Positions 19,306 through 29,022 are shown, counted from the stretch's first letter. The stretch is DNA of 64,000 bases from Saccharicrinis fermentans DSM 9555 = JCM 21142 (GCF_000517085.1 NZ_KI912107.1:5019980-5083979); one strand, 5' to 3'. The notes: generated by a model from the letters alone, not told the origin. Program-made: numbers and translations.

Positions 19306-20415
19306 TTAAAGGTTTAATATTAATTCTCTCAATTCATTTTTGCCGATACTCTGTTTTTGGCTTGCGGCCAACTTTTTCACCTTAGGAAGGATTTCTTTTC
19401 CTTGTTCTTTCGAAATATGGATTCCCATATGAGCGAGTGTATCTAATACCGCAGCTACTCCAGAGTGTTTGCCTATTATAAATTGAGGTTTTTTACCAAT
19501 TTCTTTGGGATCAAAGGCATGATAACTCATTGGGTTATTCAGTAAAGAACGGCAATGAATGCCAGACTCATGACAGGTTATCAATTCCCCTGTGATGGGT
19601 TTTGTTTGACTCATCTTACGGTTTGAAGCTGTCTCTATAAATTGACAAGCGCGGTTTATCTCTTTAAGATTTATGCCGAGGTCGAGCTGGAGGGAATATT
19701 TGGCAGCAGCAGCTACTTCTTCCAGAGGGGCATTGCCGGCTCTCTCACCTAAGCCATTAATCGTAACATCGATACTGTTTGCGCCGGCTTGTAGGGCAGC
19801 AACACTATTGGCAGTGGCCATTCCCAGATCGTTATGGGCATGAAATTCCAAGTTCATATTCGGAAAAAGAAAGCGGTAGCCAGCTATCATTTCATATACC
19901 GATATAGGATTCATGATGCCTACTGTATCGGCAAAACGAATTCGTTCAATACCCATACTGGTTGCTTTACTGATATATTCCTTTAAGAAATTTGAATTGG
20001 CTCGTGAAGCATCTTGTGCTCCAATGCCAACAAATTCAAAATGGTTGCGGGCGAGTCCAATCATTGTCTCCATTTGATTCAGCACCCAACTACGATCTTT
20101 ACCCATGGCAGCCAGCTGAATATCGCTTACCGGGAAAGAAATGCTGATGCGTTTAACTCCAGTGCGTTTGGTGGCCATAATGTCAGAAACGGTGGCACGA
20201 GCCCAACACAGCATATCAAAATTAAAGCCTTGATTTACCAAGGTTTTAATGTCTTTTTCTTCTTGGATGGATATGGCAGGAGTTCCTATTTCGGCTTCTT
20301 GAATGCCTAACTCTACCAGCATTTGTGCTATGCGTATTTTTTCCTCCAGTGAAAAAATGACTCCAGCAGCTTGCTCTCCATCGCGTAATGTGGTGTCAAT
20401 CAAATATTGTTTCAT
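19306..20415 (-). CDS. nifV: homocitrate synthase NifV
   Basis: Condenses acetyl-CoA and 2-oxoglutarate to homocitrate, the organic ligand of FeMo-co. The start MKQYLIDTTLRDGEQAAG at 20415 is preferred, because the DTTLRDGEQ motif of the isopropylmalate/homocitrate synthase family should lie near the N-terminus; an upstream in-frame ATG at 20454 would add 13 residues. EFHAHNDLGMATANS supplies the HxH metal ligands, and NGLGERAGNAPLEE is the conserved second motif. The protein has 369 residues, typical of NifV and without the LeuA-type regulatory domain. The immediate nif context (ferredoxin and nifB upstream) supports NifV rather than isopropylmalate or citramalate synthase. Confidence 0.93.
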   Translation of the reverse strand: MKQYLIDTTLRDGEQAAGVIFSLEEKIRIAQMLVELGIQEAEIGTPAISIQEEKDIKTLVNQGFNFDMLCWARATVSDIMATKRTGVKRISISFPVSDIQLAAMGKDRSWVLNQMETMIGLARNHFEFVGIGAQDASRANSNFLKEYISKATSMGIERIRFADTVGIMNPISVYEMIAGYRFLFPNMNLEFHAHNDLGMATANSVAALQAGANSIDVTINGLGERAGNAPLEEVAAAAKYSLQLDLGINLKEINRACQFIETASNRKMSQTKPITGELITCHESGIHCRSLLNNPMSYHAFDPKEIGKKPQFIIGKHSGVAAVLDTLAHMGIHISKEQGKEILPKVKKLAASQKQSIGKNELRELILNL

Positions 20416-20499
20416 AAGGCCATGATTGCATGTAGGGACAACGATATATGTCATCCCTACACTAGTGAAAAATTACCCGGATGATTTGCGAGAATAGGA

Positions 20500-20805
20500 T
20501 TAATCTGAAATTAAGTACTCCTCAACAGCTTTACCTTCCTCAAGGGCATCCAATATTTCGTCAATTTTTTCTTCTGTGATCTCTCCATACCATAGATTGT
20601 TGGGGTGAATAACCATAATAGGCCCCTGGCTGCATACATTTAAACAGGCTGTACTGGTAACCGCAGCATCAATGCCTCTATCATTACACTCCTCCATGAT
20701 GTAGGGAATAAAATTACCAGCTCCGTTTTTGTTGCAAAACCCTTTGGCATCTCCGGCAACACGGTATGAGTTACATACCAAAATGTGATATTCAGGCTTT
20801 TTCAT
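20500..20805 (-). CDS. thioredoxin-like [2Fe-2S] ferredoxin of the nif operon
   Basis: A 101-residue thioredoxin-fold [2Fe-2S] ferredoxin. Cys11 and Cys24 (C-x12-C) and Cys54 and Cys58 (ACLNVC, C-x3-C) are the expected cluster ligands; Cys40 is extra. Such ferredoxins occur in many nif clusters (the Azotobacter FdI-like 2Fe2S family) and are thought to supply electrons for cofactor assembly or to nitrogenase reductase. It lies between nifB and nifV on the same strand, with 76-84 bp gaps, so it is part of the operon. A direct role as electron donor to NifB is inference. Confidence 0.88.
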   Translation of the reverse strand: MKKPEYHILVCNSYRVAGDAKGFCNKNGAGNFIPYIMEECNDRGIDAAVTSTACLNVCSQGPIMVIHPNNLWYGEITEEKIDEILDALEEGKAVEEYLISD

Positions 20806-20881
20806 TAAAATAAATTTTTATTGGTTGTTTGTTTATTTTTCAATTTATGTCATATTCTTTTACACCGGTTTCAACTTGTCA

Positions 20882-22147
20882 TCATCCGCAACCAGTGCCT
20901 GTTCCTGAACAACCAGCACCGCATTTAAAGCTTTCTGCTTTGGTGATAGTCCTGAGTTCTGTGCCTTTATAAACAGCATCCATCCCCTGATCAATCAATC
21001 CCGACATCTCTATCACTTGCAATCCTGATTTTCCTAATATTTTAGAGGGCTTTGGCCCGATACCTCCTACGAGTATAGCCTTGCAGTCACTCAGTATATT
21101 GCCCAGTTCTTCCCACCGGCTGTCTCCGTTTCCTTTGGAGGGTGTAACGCGTTGGTTTACTAATTTGTATCCGTTGGGAGTCTCTTTGAAAACGTATAGC
21201 CTGTCTGCTTCTCCCAGATGTTGGTTCACTAAAATACCTTCATTGCTGGCCACTGCTACATAGGGGCGCTTATCAGCATCTCCCTTGTCTATACGTACTT
21301 TAGCTGCTTCGGTCAGTAGTTCCATCGCTTCAGTGCTATCTTTTCCCAGAAGTCCCGCTGCATCTGCCCGGCATCGGCTGCAGTGAGTCATTGGCGGTAA
21401 AAAAGCGCCAATTTCTTTTCTGATCTCTTTCATGTGAGCACTGCCAGGCTCTGTTAAATCAGAAAAAGGTGTTTCTTCCACAGGAATTAATGGAATCGTG
21501 TTCATCAAATCGACACCCAACTCAGATAATCCTTTAGCGAGTGCACCCAAGTGTGTATCGTTGATTCCTGGAATTACGATGGCATTGGCTTTTACAGTAA
21601 TACCTGCGGACTTTAATTTTGTAATGGCCTCCAGTTGTTTGCGCAGAAGGAGTTCCGCTCCGGCCAATCCAAAATATCCTTTCTTCTCATAACGTACCCA
21701 TCGGTATACTTTTTCAAGAATTTTAGGATCGAGGGAATTGATCGTAATGGTTACGTGACTCACCTTTAACGTCGCTAACTCATTGATATAAGGTGCGATG
21801 TTCAGGCCATTTGAAGATACGCATAGTATCATCTCCGGAAAATTAGAGCGTACCTGACGTAGTGTCTCCATAGTTTCTTCTGGGTTGGCGAAAGGATCGC
21901 CGGGACCAGCAATGCCTACGACCGATAGCTGAGGCATTTTTTTCTGTAGGGCTGTTAAGTATATGATAGACTGTTCGGGCGATAGTATATTGGAGGTCAC
22001 ACCGGGTCTACTCTCGTTGACGCAGTCGAACTTTCGGTTGCAATAATTACAACTGATATTACACTTGGGGGCGACTGGTAAATGCACTCTGGCATATTGT
22101 CCTTTAGCTTCTTTATTGAAACAGGGGTGTTTTTTGAAGTCTATCAT
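20882..22147 (-). CDS. nifB: FeMo-cofactor biosynthesis protein NifB with C-terminal NifX-like domain
   Basis: Radical SAM enzyme that makes NifB-co, the Fe-S-carbide core of FeMo-co. The start MIDFKKHPCFN at 22147 (ATG) is preferred over an upstream TTG at 22168. The SAM cluster motif is CNISCNYC (Cys29, 33, 36). The last 120 or so residues, beginning VAVASNEGILVNQHLGEA, form a NifX/NafY-like cofactor-binding domain, as in many bacterial NifB fusions, and may hold NifB-co before transfer to NifEN. The tail is Gly/Cys rich (CGAGCSGTGTGC). It lies about 59 bp downstream of nifN. No separate nifX gene is present in the window, so this domain probably does its work. Confidence 0.95.
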   Translation of the reverse strand: MIDFKKHPCFNKEAKGQYARVHLPVAPKCNISCNYCNRKFDCVNESRPGVTSNILSPEQSIIYLTALQKKMPQLSVVGIAGPGDPFANPEETMETLRQVRSNFPEMILCVSSNGLNIAPYINELATLKVSHVTITINSLDPKILEKVYRWVRYEKKGYFGLAGAELLLRKQLEAITKLKSAGITVKANAIVIPGINDTHLGALAKGLSELGVDLMNTIPLIPVEETPFSDLTEPGSAHMKEIRKEIGAFLPPMTHCSRCRADAAGLLGKDSTEAMELLTEAAKVRIDKGDADKRPYVAVASNEGILVNQHLGEADRLYVFKETPNGYKLVNQRVTPSKGNGDSRWEELGNILSDCKAILVGGIGPKPSKILGKSGLQVIEMSGLIDQGMDAVYKGTELRTITKAESFKCGAGCSGTGTGCG

Positions 22148-22206
22148 ATGCTTGTGTTTTAGTATCAAGGTGTTACTGTTTTGATCTTGATGGTTACTAA
22201 GTCTTT

Positions 22207-23619
22207 TTATATATATTTATAGCCCACTTCTGAGTTTTCTTGCTTGTACTCCATCATGGCATTTCCAATTTTGTCAAATAATTCCTGTGCTCCTTTGTAA
22301 GCAACATGTTTGAGCCGGGAGCCACCCATCCGGTCGTGAATGGGAAAGCCTACCCGAATAATAGGTATCTTGAGTTCACGTGCTATGTAGTAGCCTTTGC
22401 TGTTGCCGATTAAAAAATCGGGTTTCATATCAATACATAGTTCGTTTATTTTTTCGTAATCTAAATCACCCATCACCCGAATGGTTTTGCCATGTGTAGG
22501 AGCACATATTTCAATTTGTTCCTTCAATGCACCACTATTTCCTCCAGAAGCAGCAAGAATCACTTCAACACCTATTTCGTCTAAGAAGCCTGTCAAGGCT
22601 ATGACTAAGTCTTCTTCACCGTAAACCACTGCTTTTTTTCCAAAGACGTATTTGTGTCCATCGGCATAAGCATCAATGAGTCTGCCGCGTTCCATGGTGT
22701 ATTGGGTGGGCACTTCTTGTTGGCTAATATCACTTAATATTTGAAAAAGTTGATCGCTCTGTGTAATGCCTACAGGTAGATTGATGGTATGTTTTTTCAC
22801 GCCAAATTCCTTTTCCAAATATTCGGCGCCTGTGTACGCCATATTTTTGCTTTTGATTCTTCCCACTAGATTTCCTTTGTTTAATATGGGGCCAAATTCA
22901 ATACTGGCTTTGGCTCCTCCCATTTTCTTTAATTCATCCACAGGAGTTCCTCCATCGGGGATTCTGTGATAGGTATCCCATACCGGATTGTCTAATGTTT
23001 CGGAATAATCAGGAACCATGATATAGTCGATGCCAAAATCCTCTAGAATAGCTTTTAAAATTCTTAAATCTTCGGTGGAGATAAATCCAGGAAAAATATT
23101 CACCTTATTGTTCTTATCTACTTTTGAGGCAAAGGTTTTGGTGATGGCTGCTACTGTCTCATGAAAACCGTCCATGTGTGATCCTTGATAGCTGGGCGTA
23201 GATGAATATACAAACTCTGGCACTTCGGGCTCGTTCTTGTGTGCTGCACGATAATTTTTTAAAGCTTGCCCAATATCGTCACCAATGGTTTCGCTTAAGC
23301 AAGTAGTGCATACACCTACTACTTCAGGTTTATATTGAGCAATCACATTTTGTATGGCGGTGCTTAAGTTCGCTTCACCCCCAAAAATGGTTGATTCTTC
23401 ACTAAAATTAGATGAGGCAATATCTACCGGCTCTTTATAGTGGCTTATTAAATATCGTCGGATATAGGTGGCACACCCTTGCCCGCCGTGTATTACCGGA
23501 ACACATCCTTTGATTCCTTTATATGCGATACTTCCTCCCAGTGGAGAACACACTTTGCAGGCATTCCGCGTGGCAACGAAGTTTTTACGTTCTTTTAATA
23601 CAGGTATCTTGTCGGCCAT
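22207..23619 (-). CDS. nifN: nitrogenase cofactor assembly protein NifN
   Basis: Beta-like subunit of the NifEN scaffold that matures NifB-co to FeMo-co; 470 residues. It is homologous to NifK: NACKVCSPLGG, HGGQGCATYIRRYL and GVCTTCLSETIGDD keep Cys residues for the NifEN cluster, and SSNFSEESTIFGGEANL is the shared NifK/NifN motif. It is distinguished from NifK by its position after nifE and by the divergent N-terminus MADKIPVLKERKNFVATRNA. The gene follows nifE with a 142-bp gap and precedes nifB. Length and motifs look intact. Confidence 0.93.
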   Translation of the reverse strand: MADKIPVLKERKNFVATRNACKVCSPLGGSIAYKGIKGCVPVIHGGQGCATYIRRYLISHYKEPVDIASSNFSEESTIFGGEANLSTAIQNVIAQYKPEVVGVCTTCLSETIGDDIGQALKNYRAAHKNEPEVPEFVYSSTPSYQGSHMDGFHETVAAITKTFASKVDKNNKVNIFPGFISTEDLRILKAILEDFGIDYIMVPDYSETLDNPVWDTYHRIPDGGTPVDELKKMGGAKASIEFGPILNKGNLVGRIKSKNMAYTGAEYLEKEFGVKKHTINLPVGITQSDQLFQILSDISQQEVPTQYTMERGRLIDAYADGHKYVFGKKAVVYGEEDLVIALTGFLDEIGVEVILAASGGNSGALKEQIEICAPTHGKTIRVMGDLDYEKINELCIDMKPDFLIGNSKGYYIARELKIPIIRVGFPIHDRMGGSRLKHVAYKGAQELFDKIGNAMMEYKQENSEVGYKYI

Positions 23620-23761
23620 TTTTTTAGTATCTGGAGTCCTTATTCATTATTTATATACTGATGTATAGTTGACAACGAAGGACAGTTAAACTTTTGTATC
23701 ACGTTTGTTCGTTCTGTATCTCACCTAACTTGTTGTTTGATACTCATTATATTATGCGATA

Positions 23762-25093
23762 CTATTTTTGAATAAACTTCCATACCGGGCTGCAGACTGA
23801 GGCGTACACTTCTTTAGCGAAGTTGAGCATTCCCACAAATCCGGCAAGTGCTTCTTTACGTTCGTGGTTATGATCGCAAAATCCAAGTCCTAGTTTATAG
23901 GCTATGGGGCGTTCTTTTACACCTCCAATAAAGAGGTCGGCTCCGGTTTGTTTTACAAAGTCGGATAATTCGTTTGGATTTGAATCGTCAACAATTACAG
24001 TTCCTTTGTCACATATTTTTTGTAGTAGATTGTAATCGTCTTTGTTTCCGGTTTGCGAACCCACCACTACGGTTTGCATGCCCAATAGTCGTAAGGCTTT
24101 TACTAGGCTGATGGCCTTAAATGCACCACCTACATAAATGGCAGCTTTTTTACCTTCTAGTTTCTGGCGATAAGGTTGCAGAGCAGGTATGAGTTTTGCG
24201 ATCTCCTCAGATACCAAGGTTCTGGCGTTGGCCATTAATTCCGGGTCGTTAAAATGTTGAGCCACCTCGTAGAGAGCATCCGACATGTCTTCAATACCAA
24301 AGTAAGATACCTTCTTAAAGGGTATATCGTATTTTTTTTCCATTTCTTTGGCTACATGCATCATACTGCCGGAGCACTGTACCACATTTAATGATGCTTT
24401 ATGGCATTTGCGTACTTGCTCCACGCGGCCATCGCCTGTCAGGCACGCAATAATTTCTACTCCAATTCTCTTATAATATTCGGCTAATATCCAAAGCTCA
24501 CCGGCCAAGTTAAAATCTCCCAGTATGTTGATACTGTATTTGGGCGGTAGGTAGTTATCATCCGTTCCAACCAATTTCATCAAAGCGTCACATGCCGCTT
24601 TGTAGCCATCTTTTTTGGTTCCTTTAAAGCCTTCACTCATCACAGGAAGTACATCAACTCCTGTTTCGTTGCTTAGTCGTCTGGCAACAGCTTCTACATC
24701 ATCACCAATAACACCAACTATACATGTGCTGTATATAAAAACAGCCTCGGGTTTGTATGACTCAATTAGCTCGGTCAGGGCACTGTATAATTTTTTTTCT
24801 CCTCCAAAAACAACGTCTTTTTCTCGTAGGTCGGTTGAAAAACTTAAACGGTGCAATTGAGGGCCTGAAGACATGGCTCCCCTGATATCCCAGGTATAGG
24901 CGGCACATCCTATAGGACCATGTACAAGGTGAAGGGCATCGGCTATGGGGTAAAGGACTACCCTGGAACCACAAAATACACAAGCTCTTTGACTTACGGA
25001 ACCTGCGGCTGATTTTTTTTCGCAGGCTAAATCATGTTGGTCTTCGCCTATGGTAACAATCTGGGGTGTTCTATCTTTAATATATTTTGACAT
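23762..25093 (-). CDS. nifE: nitrogenase cofactor assembly protein NifE
   Basis: Alpha-like subunit of NifEN, 443 residues. RACVFCGSRVVLYPIADA, HLVHGPIGCAAYTWDIRG and YSTCIVGVIGDD provide the conserved Cys ligands of its Fe-S cluster, and SFSTDLREKDVVFGGEKKL is the NifD/NifE family motif. It lacks the NifD cofactor-ligand surroundings, having VVQCSGSMMHVAKEM where NifD carries the FeMo-co Cys with MCHRSINYI. The gene starts 263 bp after the nifK stop, and that gap holds a large terminator-like hairpin, so NifEN may be made at lower levels than NifHDK. Confidence 0.93.
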   Translation of the reverse strand: MSKYIKDRTPQIVTIGEDQHDLACEKKSAAGSVSQRACVFCGSRVVLYPIADALHLVHGPIGCAAYTWDIRGAMSSGPQLHRLSFSTDLREKDVVFGGEKKLYSALTELIESYKPEAVFIYSTCIVGVIGDDVEAVARRLSNETGVDVLPVMSEGFKGTKKDGYKAACDALMKLVGTDDNYLPPKYSINILGDFNLAGELWILAEYYKRIGVEIIACLTGDGRVEQVRKCHKASLNVVQCSGSMMHVAKEMEKKYDIPFKKVSYFGIEDMSDALYEVAQHFNDPELMANARTLVSEEIAKLIPALQPYRQKLEGKKAAIYVGGAFKAISLVKALRLLGMQTVVVGSQTGNKDDYNLLQKICDKGTVIVDDSNPNELSDFVKQTGADLFIGGVKERPIAYKLGLGFCDHNHERKEALAGFVGMLNFAKEVYASVCSPVWKFIQK

Positions 25094-25149
25094 GAAATAC
25101 TGTTTTTAATAGAAAGATTATTTTTTAGACATTTGACCTAAAAAAGATA

Positions 25150-25232
25150 AAGGCTGGCGAGGCAATTAAAATATTATACCACCTATTATTTCACACTTTG
25201 GCGTTCCAAAGTAGAATTGCCTCACCAGTCTT
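25150..25232 (-). terminator. 18-bp hairpin with U-rich tail between nifK and nifE (attenuator candidate)
   Basis: 25150-25167 pairs with 25215-25232 over 18 bp with two non-Watson-Crick positions, with a nested CTTTGG/CCAAAG hairpin in the loop and an AAAG/CTTT extension outside. Read in the nif direction, the stem is followed by TTTATCTTTTTTAGG. This is terminator-like inside an operon, and partial termination would lower nifEN-B expression relative to nifHDK. Confidence 0.6.
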
Positions 25233-25356
25233 AACCTTTGGCAAACACAAACAGGTCGCTTGCTAAATCAAGCTTAGATGATTAGACATAAGCATCAAGA
25301 TCATTTCAATAGTAGGTATGGCTGACCTGAGATCTGAATGCTTGTATCTACATTTA

Positions 25357-26739
25357 TTACATGACAAGTTCTACTTTTTCTTCAGGACTGTTTTCGTCTT
25401 GGTATTGCATCAATAAATCCAATATTTTTTCAAGGATTCGGATACCACCCATATACCCAAGTGTTGGGAAGTAAGAGTGTCCTACCCGGTCGACGATAGG
25501 GAATCCCATTCTTAAAAAAGGAATTTTCTCGTCAAGAGCGATATATTTTCCATAGGTGTTACCTATTAATAAATCAACACCTTCTTGTTTAATCCATTGA
25601 TGTAATTGGAACATATCGGCATTTGCACCATTTTTGAATTTGACTTGGTCTATTTTGTCACCGAATATTTCCTTCATTCTTTTACCAAAAGTTTTTCCTG
25701 GAGTACCAGAAACAACATAAGCAGGTACCATATCCAGGTCCAATAAAAACTCGCACAATGGAAGTAGCTGATCAGGATCTCCGAATAGCGCAACACGTTT
25801 TCCATAGAAGTACTGGTGCATGTCGGTAATCATATCAACCAAACGACCTCTTTCTCTATCAATCTCTTCTGGCACTGCTACAGCGCCTGCTTTTGATAAA
25901 GACATGATGAAACGGTCTGTTGCTTTTACGCCAATAGGAAGATCAAGCATGTCAAATGGAACTTTGCAGTTGTTATCTAAGGCAATGGCAGCTCCTTTGG
26001 TAGCCCATTCGCCAATAGCTACTGTTTTCATGCTATCTCCCATGCTTACTAATTCCGGAATGGTGGTTCCTCCTTTGGGGTACATCTCGAATTTCCCGGT
26101 CATAGGAGCGTCTAGTACATCTGATGTGTCCGGAACTAAAACGGTTTTGATACCCATCATTTTGCTTATTCGTTTGAGCTCTCGCATATCCGATGGTTCT
26201 ACCCAACCAGCCAATAGGTTGACCTGACGTTTAGCCTCGTCTGTTTTTATGGCGAAATGCTGAACGATAGATTGAAGCATATTGTGATATCCGGTTACAT
26301 GAGAACCAACATAACTGGGTGTAGAGGCTTCGATCACATGTTTTCCATCAGGTACTTTCCCATCTGCATTGGCTTTGGCAACAATCTGCTTCAAGTCATC
26401 ACCGATGGTTTCTGATAAGCAGGTTGAATGAACAGCAATAATGTCCGGATCGTATACCGAAAATATGGTACCTATGGCTTGTAATAGGTTGGCTTGTCCT
26501 CCAAACACTGAAGATCCTTCCGTAAATGAAGAGGTAGCAGCCATCACGGGCTCTTTGTAGTGACGGGTTAATGCGGATCGGTGATAAGAGCAACATCCTT
26601 GTGAACCATGGCTGTGCGGTAAACATCCGTGAACGCCTAAGGCTGCGTACATGGCACCTACTGGCTGACAGGTTTTTGCCGGGTTAATAGTTAGCGCTTT
26701 TCTGTCTATTTCTTTTTCTGTTGTATGTCGTAATAACAT
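25357..26739 (-). CDS. nifK: Mo-nitrogenase MoFe protein beta chain NifK
   Basis: Beta subunit of dinitrogenase, 460 residues. P-cluster ligands are visible as TCQPVGA (Cys24), SQGCCSY (Cys49/50) and HSTCLSETIGDD (Cys107), with the conserved Ser in ASTPSYVGSH. The family motif SSFTEGSSVFGGQANL is present. It is about 60 residues shorter at the N-terminus than Azotobacter NifK, as is usual for anaerobe-type nitrogenases. It starts only 19 bp after the nifD stop, and that gap holds a strong Shine-Dalgarno AGGAGGA (26753-26747) seven bases before the ATG, which should keep NifK equimolar with NifD. Confidence 0.96.
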   Translation of the reverse strand: MLLRHTTEKEIDRKALTINPAKTCQPVGAMYAALGVHGCLPHSHGSQGCCSYHRSALTRHYKEPVMAATSSFTEGSSVFGGQANLLQAIGTIFSVYDPDIIAVHSTCLSETIGDDLKQIVAKANADGKVPDGKHVIEASTPSYVGSHVTGYHNMLQSIVQHFAIKTDEAKRQVNLLAGWVEPSDMRELKRISKMMGIKTVLVPDTSDVLDAPMTGKFEMYPKGGTTIPELVSMGDSMKTVAIGEWATKGAAIALDNNCKVPFDMLDLPIGVKATDRFIMSLSKAGAVAVPEEIDRERGRLVDMITDMHQYFYGKRVALFGDPDQLLPLCEFLLDLDMVPAYVVSGTPGKTFGKRMKEIFGDKIDQVKFKNGANADMFQLHQWIKQEGVDLLIGNTYGKYIALDEKIPFLRMGFPIVDRVGHSYFPTLGYMGGIRILEKILDLLMQYQDENSPEEKVELVM

Positions 26740-26746
26740 AATAAAG

Positions 26747-26753
26747 TCCTCCT
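26747..26753 (-). promoter_or_regulatory. strong ribosome binding site of nifK
   Basis: AGGAGGA on the minus strand, 7 bases before the nifK ATG (26739). Most genes in this window have no such site, as is common in Bacteroidota, so it stands out and confirms the start. Confidence 0.75.
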
Positions 26754-26758
26754 AATGT

Positions 26759-28399
26759 TTATGCGTTAATAGTCATGCTTCCTACAATCTCAGGTTCGCT
26801 TTTCCATGGTGTGTCTACCAGGTTCCAAACGTTTGTTACCAACATGCGCTCCATCTCTTTATAAAAGTTGATGGCTCCTTCAAATCCAGCGTAGGGCCCG
26901 CCATAATCGTAGCTATGAAGCTGCTTTAAAGGTACACCGGACTTTTGTACTACATATTTTTCTTTGATGCCTGCACAGAATAGATCAGGTTTATAAAACT
27001 CAATTAACTTTTCAGTTTCGTGGTGAGATACATCATCGATGACCAAAGAATTCTTCTTCATCTGAGGCATCATGCCAGCGTAGTGACTAAATTCGTATCC
27101 TTTTTTTTCCAATTCTGCTTTTTTCGCCACCAAGTCGTCACGCCATAATTCTGGATTGTCTGTTTTAGTGATGGTTAACTCCTCGATGTTACGGGTGTCT
27201 GCATCAATTTTGATATCAGGAATTACATGGCGTCCTTCGTAGTCATCGCGGTGTGCAAACTCATATCCGGCTGAAACGGTTAGCATTCCCAGCTCTTCAA
27301 AAAGATCTTGGTAATGGTGGGCACGTGATCCTCCTACAAACATCATGGCCAATTTACCTTCTACTTTGGGTTTAATAGCAGCCTTTACTGCTTCTACTTT
27401 AGCTTCTTCTCGAGCGATGATTTCTTCCACTTTTTCAATAAGTTCAGCGTCGTCGAAAAATTCGGCTACTTTTCTAAGTGTTTTGGCAGTGGAGCTTCCT
27501 CCTATGAAGTTACCTTTGATCCATGGAATACCGTATTTTTCCTCCATCATTTCCGCAATGTAATTGATAGAACGGTGACACATTACCACATTTAAGTCAA
27601 CCGTATGTGAGTAGGCAAAGCTTTCTACAGTTGAGTTTCCTGAGTAGGTAGATACAAGAGTAATGCCCGCTTCTTCAAATAATCGTTCTAATTCAAAGGC
27701 ATCACCACCAATATTGTACTCACCTAAAAGGTTAATTTGAAATTTACCTTCGCGTGGACGATCATTGTTTCCTACCACGTGCTTGAAAATACCATTGTTC
27801 GCAATATGGTGACCAGCCGATTGAGATACTCCCCGATAACCTTCGCAAGAAAAACCAAAAATATTGATTCCCAATTCTTCTTTCATATCGCGGGATACGG
27901 CATGCACATCATCTCCGATCAGTCCAACCGGACATGTTGAGAATACCCCGATGGCCTTGGGGTTAAATAGCTTATAAGCTTCTCGTATCGCTTCCTTAAG
28001 CTTTACTTCTCCACCAAACACGATGTTTTCATCCTGCATATCTGTTGAGAACGAGTACATCATATAGTTCTCTGCGGTTTCTGTTTCTGGTTTCGTCTGA
28101 TTACGACGTGTGAGCCAGGCGTAAAAGCTACAACCAATAGGACCGTGAACCAAGTTAATGATATCTCTGGTAGGGCCTAGTACTACCCCTTTACAGCCGG
28201 CATAGGTACAACCTCGTTGTGTGATAATTCCAGGAATGGTACGAACGTTGGCTTGAACGGGTTGATCTATCTCTGGATCGTTAGCAACCATCGCCTTTTT
28301 TCGTTTCTTGGCAACCTTACTAGGGTATTTGCTAATGATTTCATCTATTATGGGCGTAGGATCTGGTAATCCTGCTGAATAATCTTTCTTTTTAACCAT
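26759..28399 (-). CDS. nifD: Mo-nitrogenase MoFe protein alpha chain NifD
   Basis: Alpha subunit of dinitrogenase, 546 residues. P-cluster Cys64 (RGCTYAGC), Cys90 (HGPIGCSFY) and Cys156 (FSTCPVGLIGDD) are present. FeMo-co ligands are Cys274 (VVMCHRSINYI) and His495 (LHSYDYGGPYAG). Gln193 and His197 (SQSAGHHIAN) match Azotobacter Gln191 and His195. These residues identify a Mo-type enzyme and indicate activity. Relative to Azotobacter NifD it has an insertion of about 50 residues (about 395-450), a mark of the Clostridium/anaerobe clade, plus a Lys-rich N-terminal segment. It lies between nifI2 (35 bp) and nifK (19 bp). Confidence 0.97.
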   Translation of the reverse strand: MVKKKDYSAGLPDPTPIIDEIISKYPSKVAKKRKKAMVANDPEIDQPVQANVRTIPGIITQRGCTYAGCKGVVLGPTRDIINLVHGPIGCSFYAWLTRRNQTKPETETAENYMMYSFSTDMQDENIVFGGEVKLKEAIREAYKLFNPKAIGVFSTCPVGLIGDDVHAVSRDMKEELGINIFGFSCEGYRGVSQSAGHHIANNGIFKHVVGNNDRPREGKFQINLLGEYNIGGDAFELERLFEEAGITLVSTYSGNSTVESFAYSHTVDLNVVMCHRSINYIAEMMEEKYGIPWIKGNFIGGSSTAKTLRKVAEFFDDAELIEKVEEIIAREEAKVEAVKAAIKPKVEGKLAMMFVGGSRAHHYQDLFEELGMLTVSAGYEFAHRDDYEGRHVIPDIKIDADTRNIEELTITKTDNPELWRDDLVAKKAELEKKGYEFSHYAGMMPQMKKNSLVIDDVSHHETEKLIEFYKPDLFCAGIKEKYVVQKSGVPLKQLHSYDYGGPYAGFEGAINFYKEMERMLVTNVWNLVDTPWKSEPEIVGSMTINA

Positions 28400-28434
28400 G
28401 TTTTCTTGTTTTTAATGCGTTATAAAAACTTAGC

Positions 28435-28812
28435 CTAATCGACTGCCTTACTACCTGTAATACCGGTTCTGACCTGAATTACATCCATTACTGGCATGAT
28501 AAATATTTTGCCACATCCGTGTTGGGCATCTTGATTAGCTTCAATAATTGCTTCTACAGCAGGTTGAACAAAAGAGTCATTTACAACTATCTCCAATACT
28601 CTTTGTGGGCGGAGACGGGGTTCTTTTCCTAAGTGTTCAAGTGCTTCTGGTTGATCGTTTTTAACCCCTTCTAGTATTTTTGCTTCCCAAAGACCTTTTC
28701 CTCTTCCGAATACTTTTCCCGATGCTGTCATCGAAGTAATATTGACATCAAGGAGTGCTTTTTTGGTTGCATTCATCTTGTCGATGTTGATGATGGCCAT
28801 TACCTTTTTCAT
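28435..28812 (-). CDS. nifI2: nitrogenase-regulating PII-like protein NifI2
   Basis: PII-family protein of 125 residues. In methanogens NifI1 and NifI2 form a complex that binds NifDK and blocks it when fixed nitrogen is present, an effect relieved by 2-oxoglutarate. MKKVMAIINIDKMNATKKAL is the PII-like first strand and helix. The T-loop region is longer than in GlnB, and GCGKIFIMPVMDVIQVRTG matches the PII C-terminal signature (GDGKIFV-like). Its location directly before nifD and after nifI1 is the diagnostic archaeal/anaerobe arrangement. No draT/draG genes are seen in the window, so this is the likely post-translational switch. Confidence 0.92.
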   Translation of the reverse strand: MKKVMAIINIDKMNATKKALLDVNITSMTASGKVFGRGKGLWEAKILEGVKNDQPEALEHLGKEPRLRPQRVLEIVVNDSFVQPAVEAIIEANQDAQHGCGKIFIMPVMDVIQVRTGITGSKAVD

Positions 28813-29022
28813 GTGTCTAAATTTTGCTTTTCAATGGTTAGATGAAACTCACCATCTTAATTATTTCCCTATGAGAGAATGGCTTTGTTTTGGCTCGTTT
28901 CATCCATTTTAAACTTATTGCTTAAGAATTAAGAGATGATATCCCAACGGGTTACCAAGGATGGAATGAAGTTTTTTGGAGTAGTTATATTCATGTATAA
29001 AACTTCTTTGTACCTCGTTTCA

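Noticed and set aside
20416-20454. Upstream ATG of nifV at 20454
   Set aside because: It would put 13 unrelated residues before the DTTLRDGEQ motif, which lies close to the N-terminus in this family.
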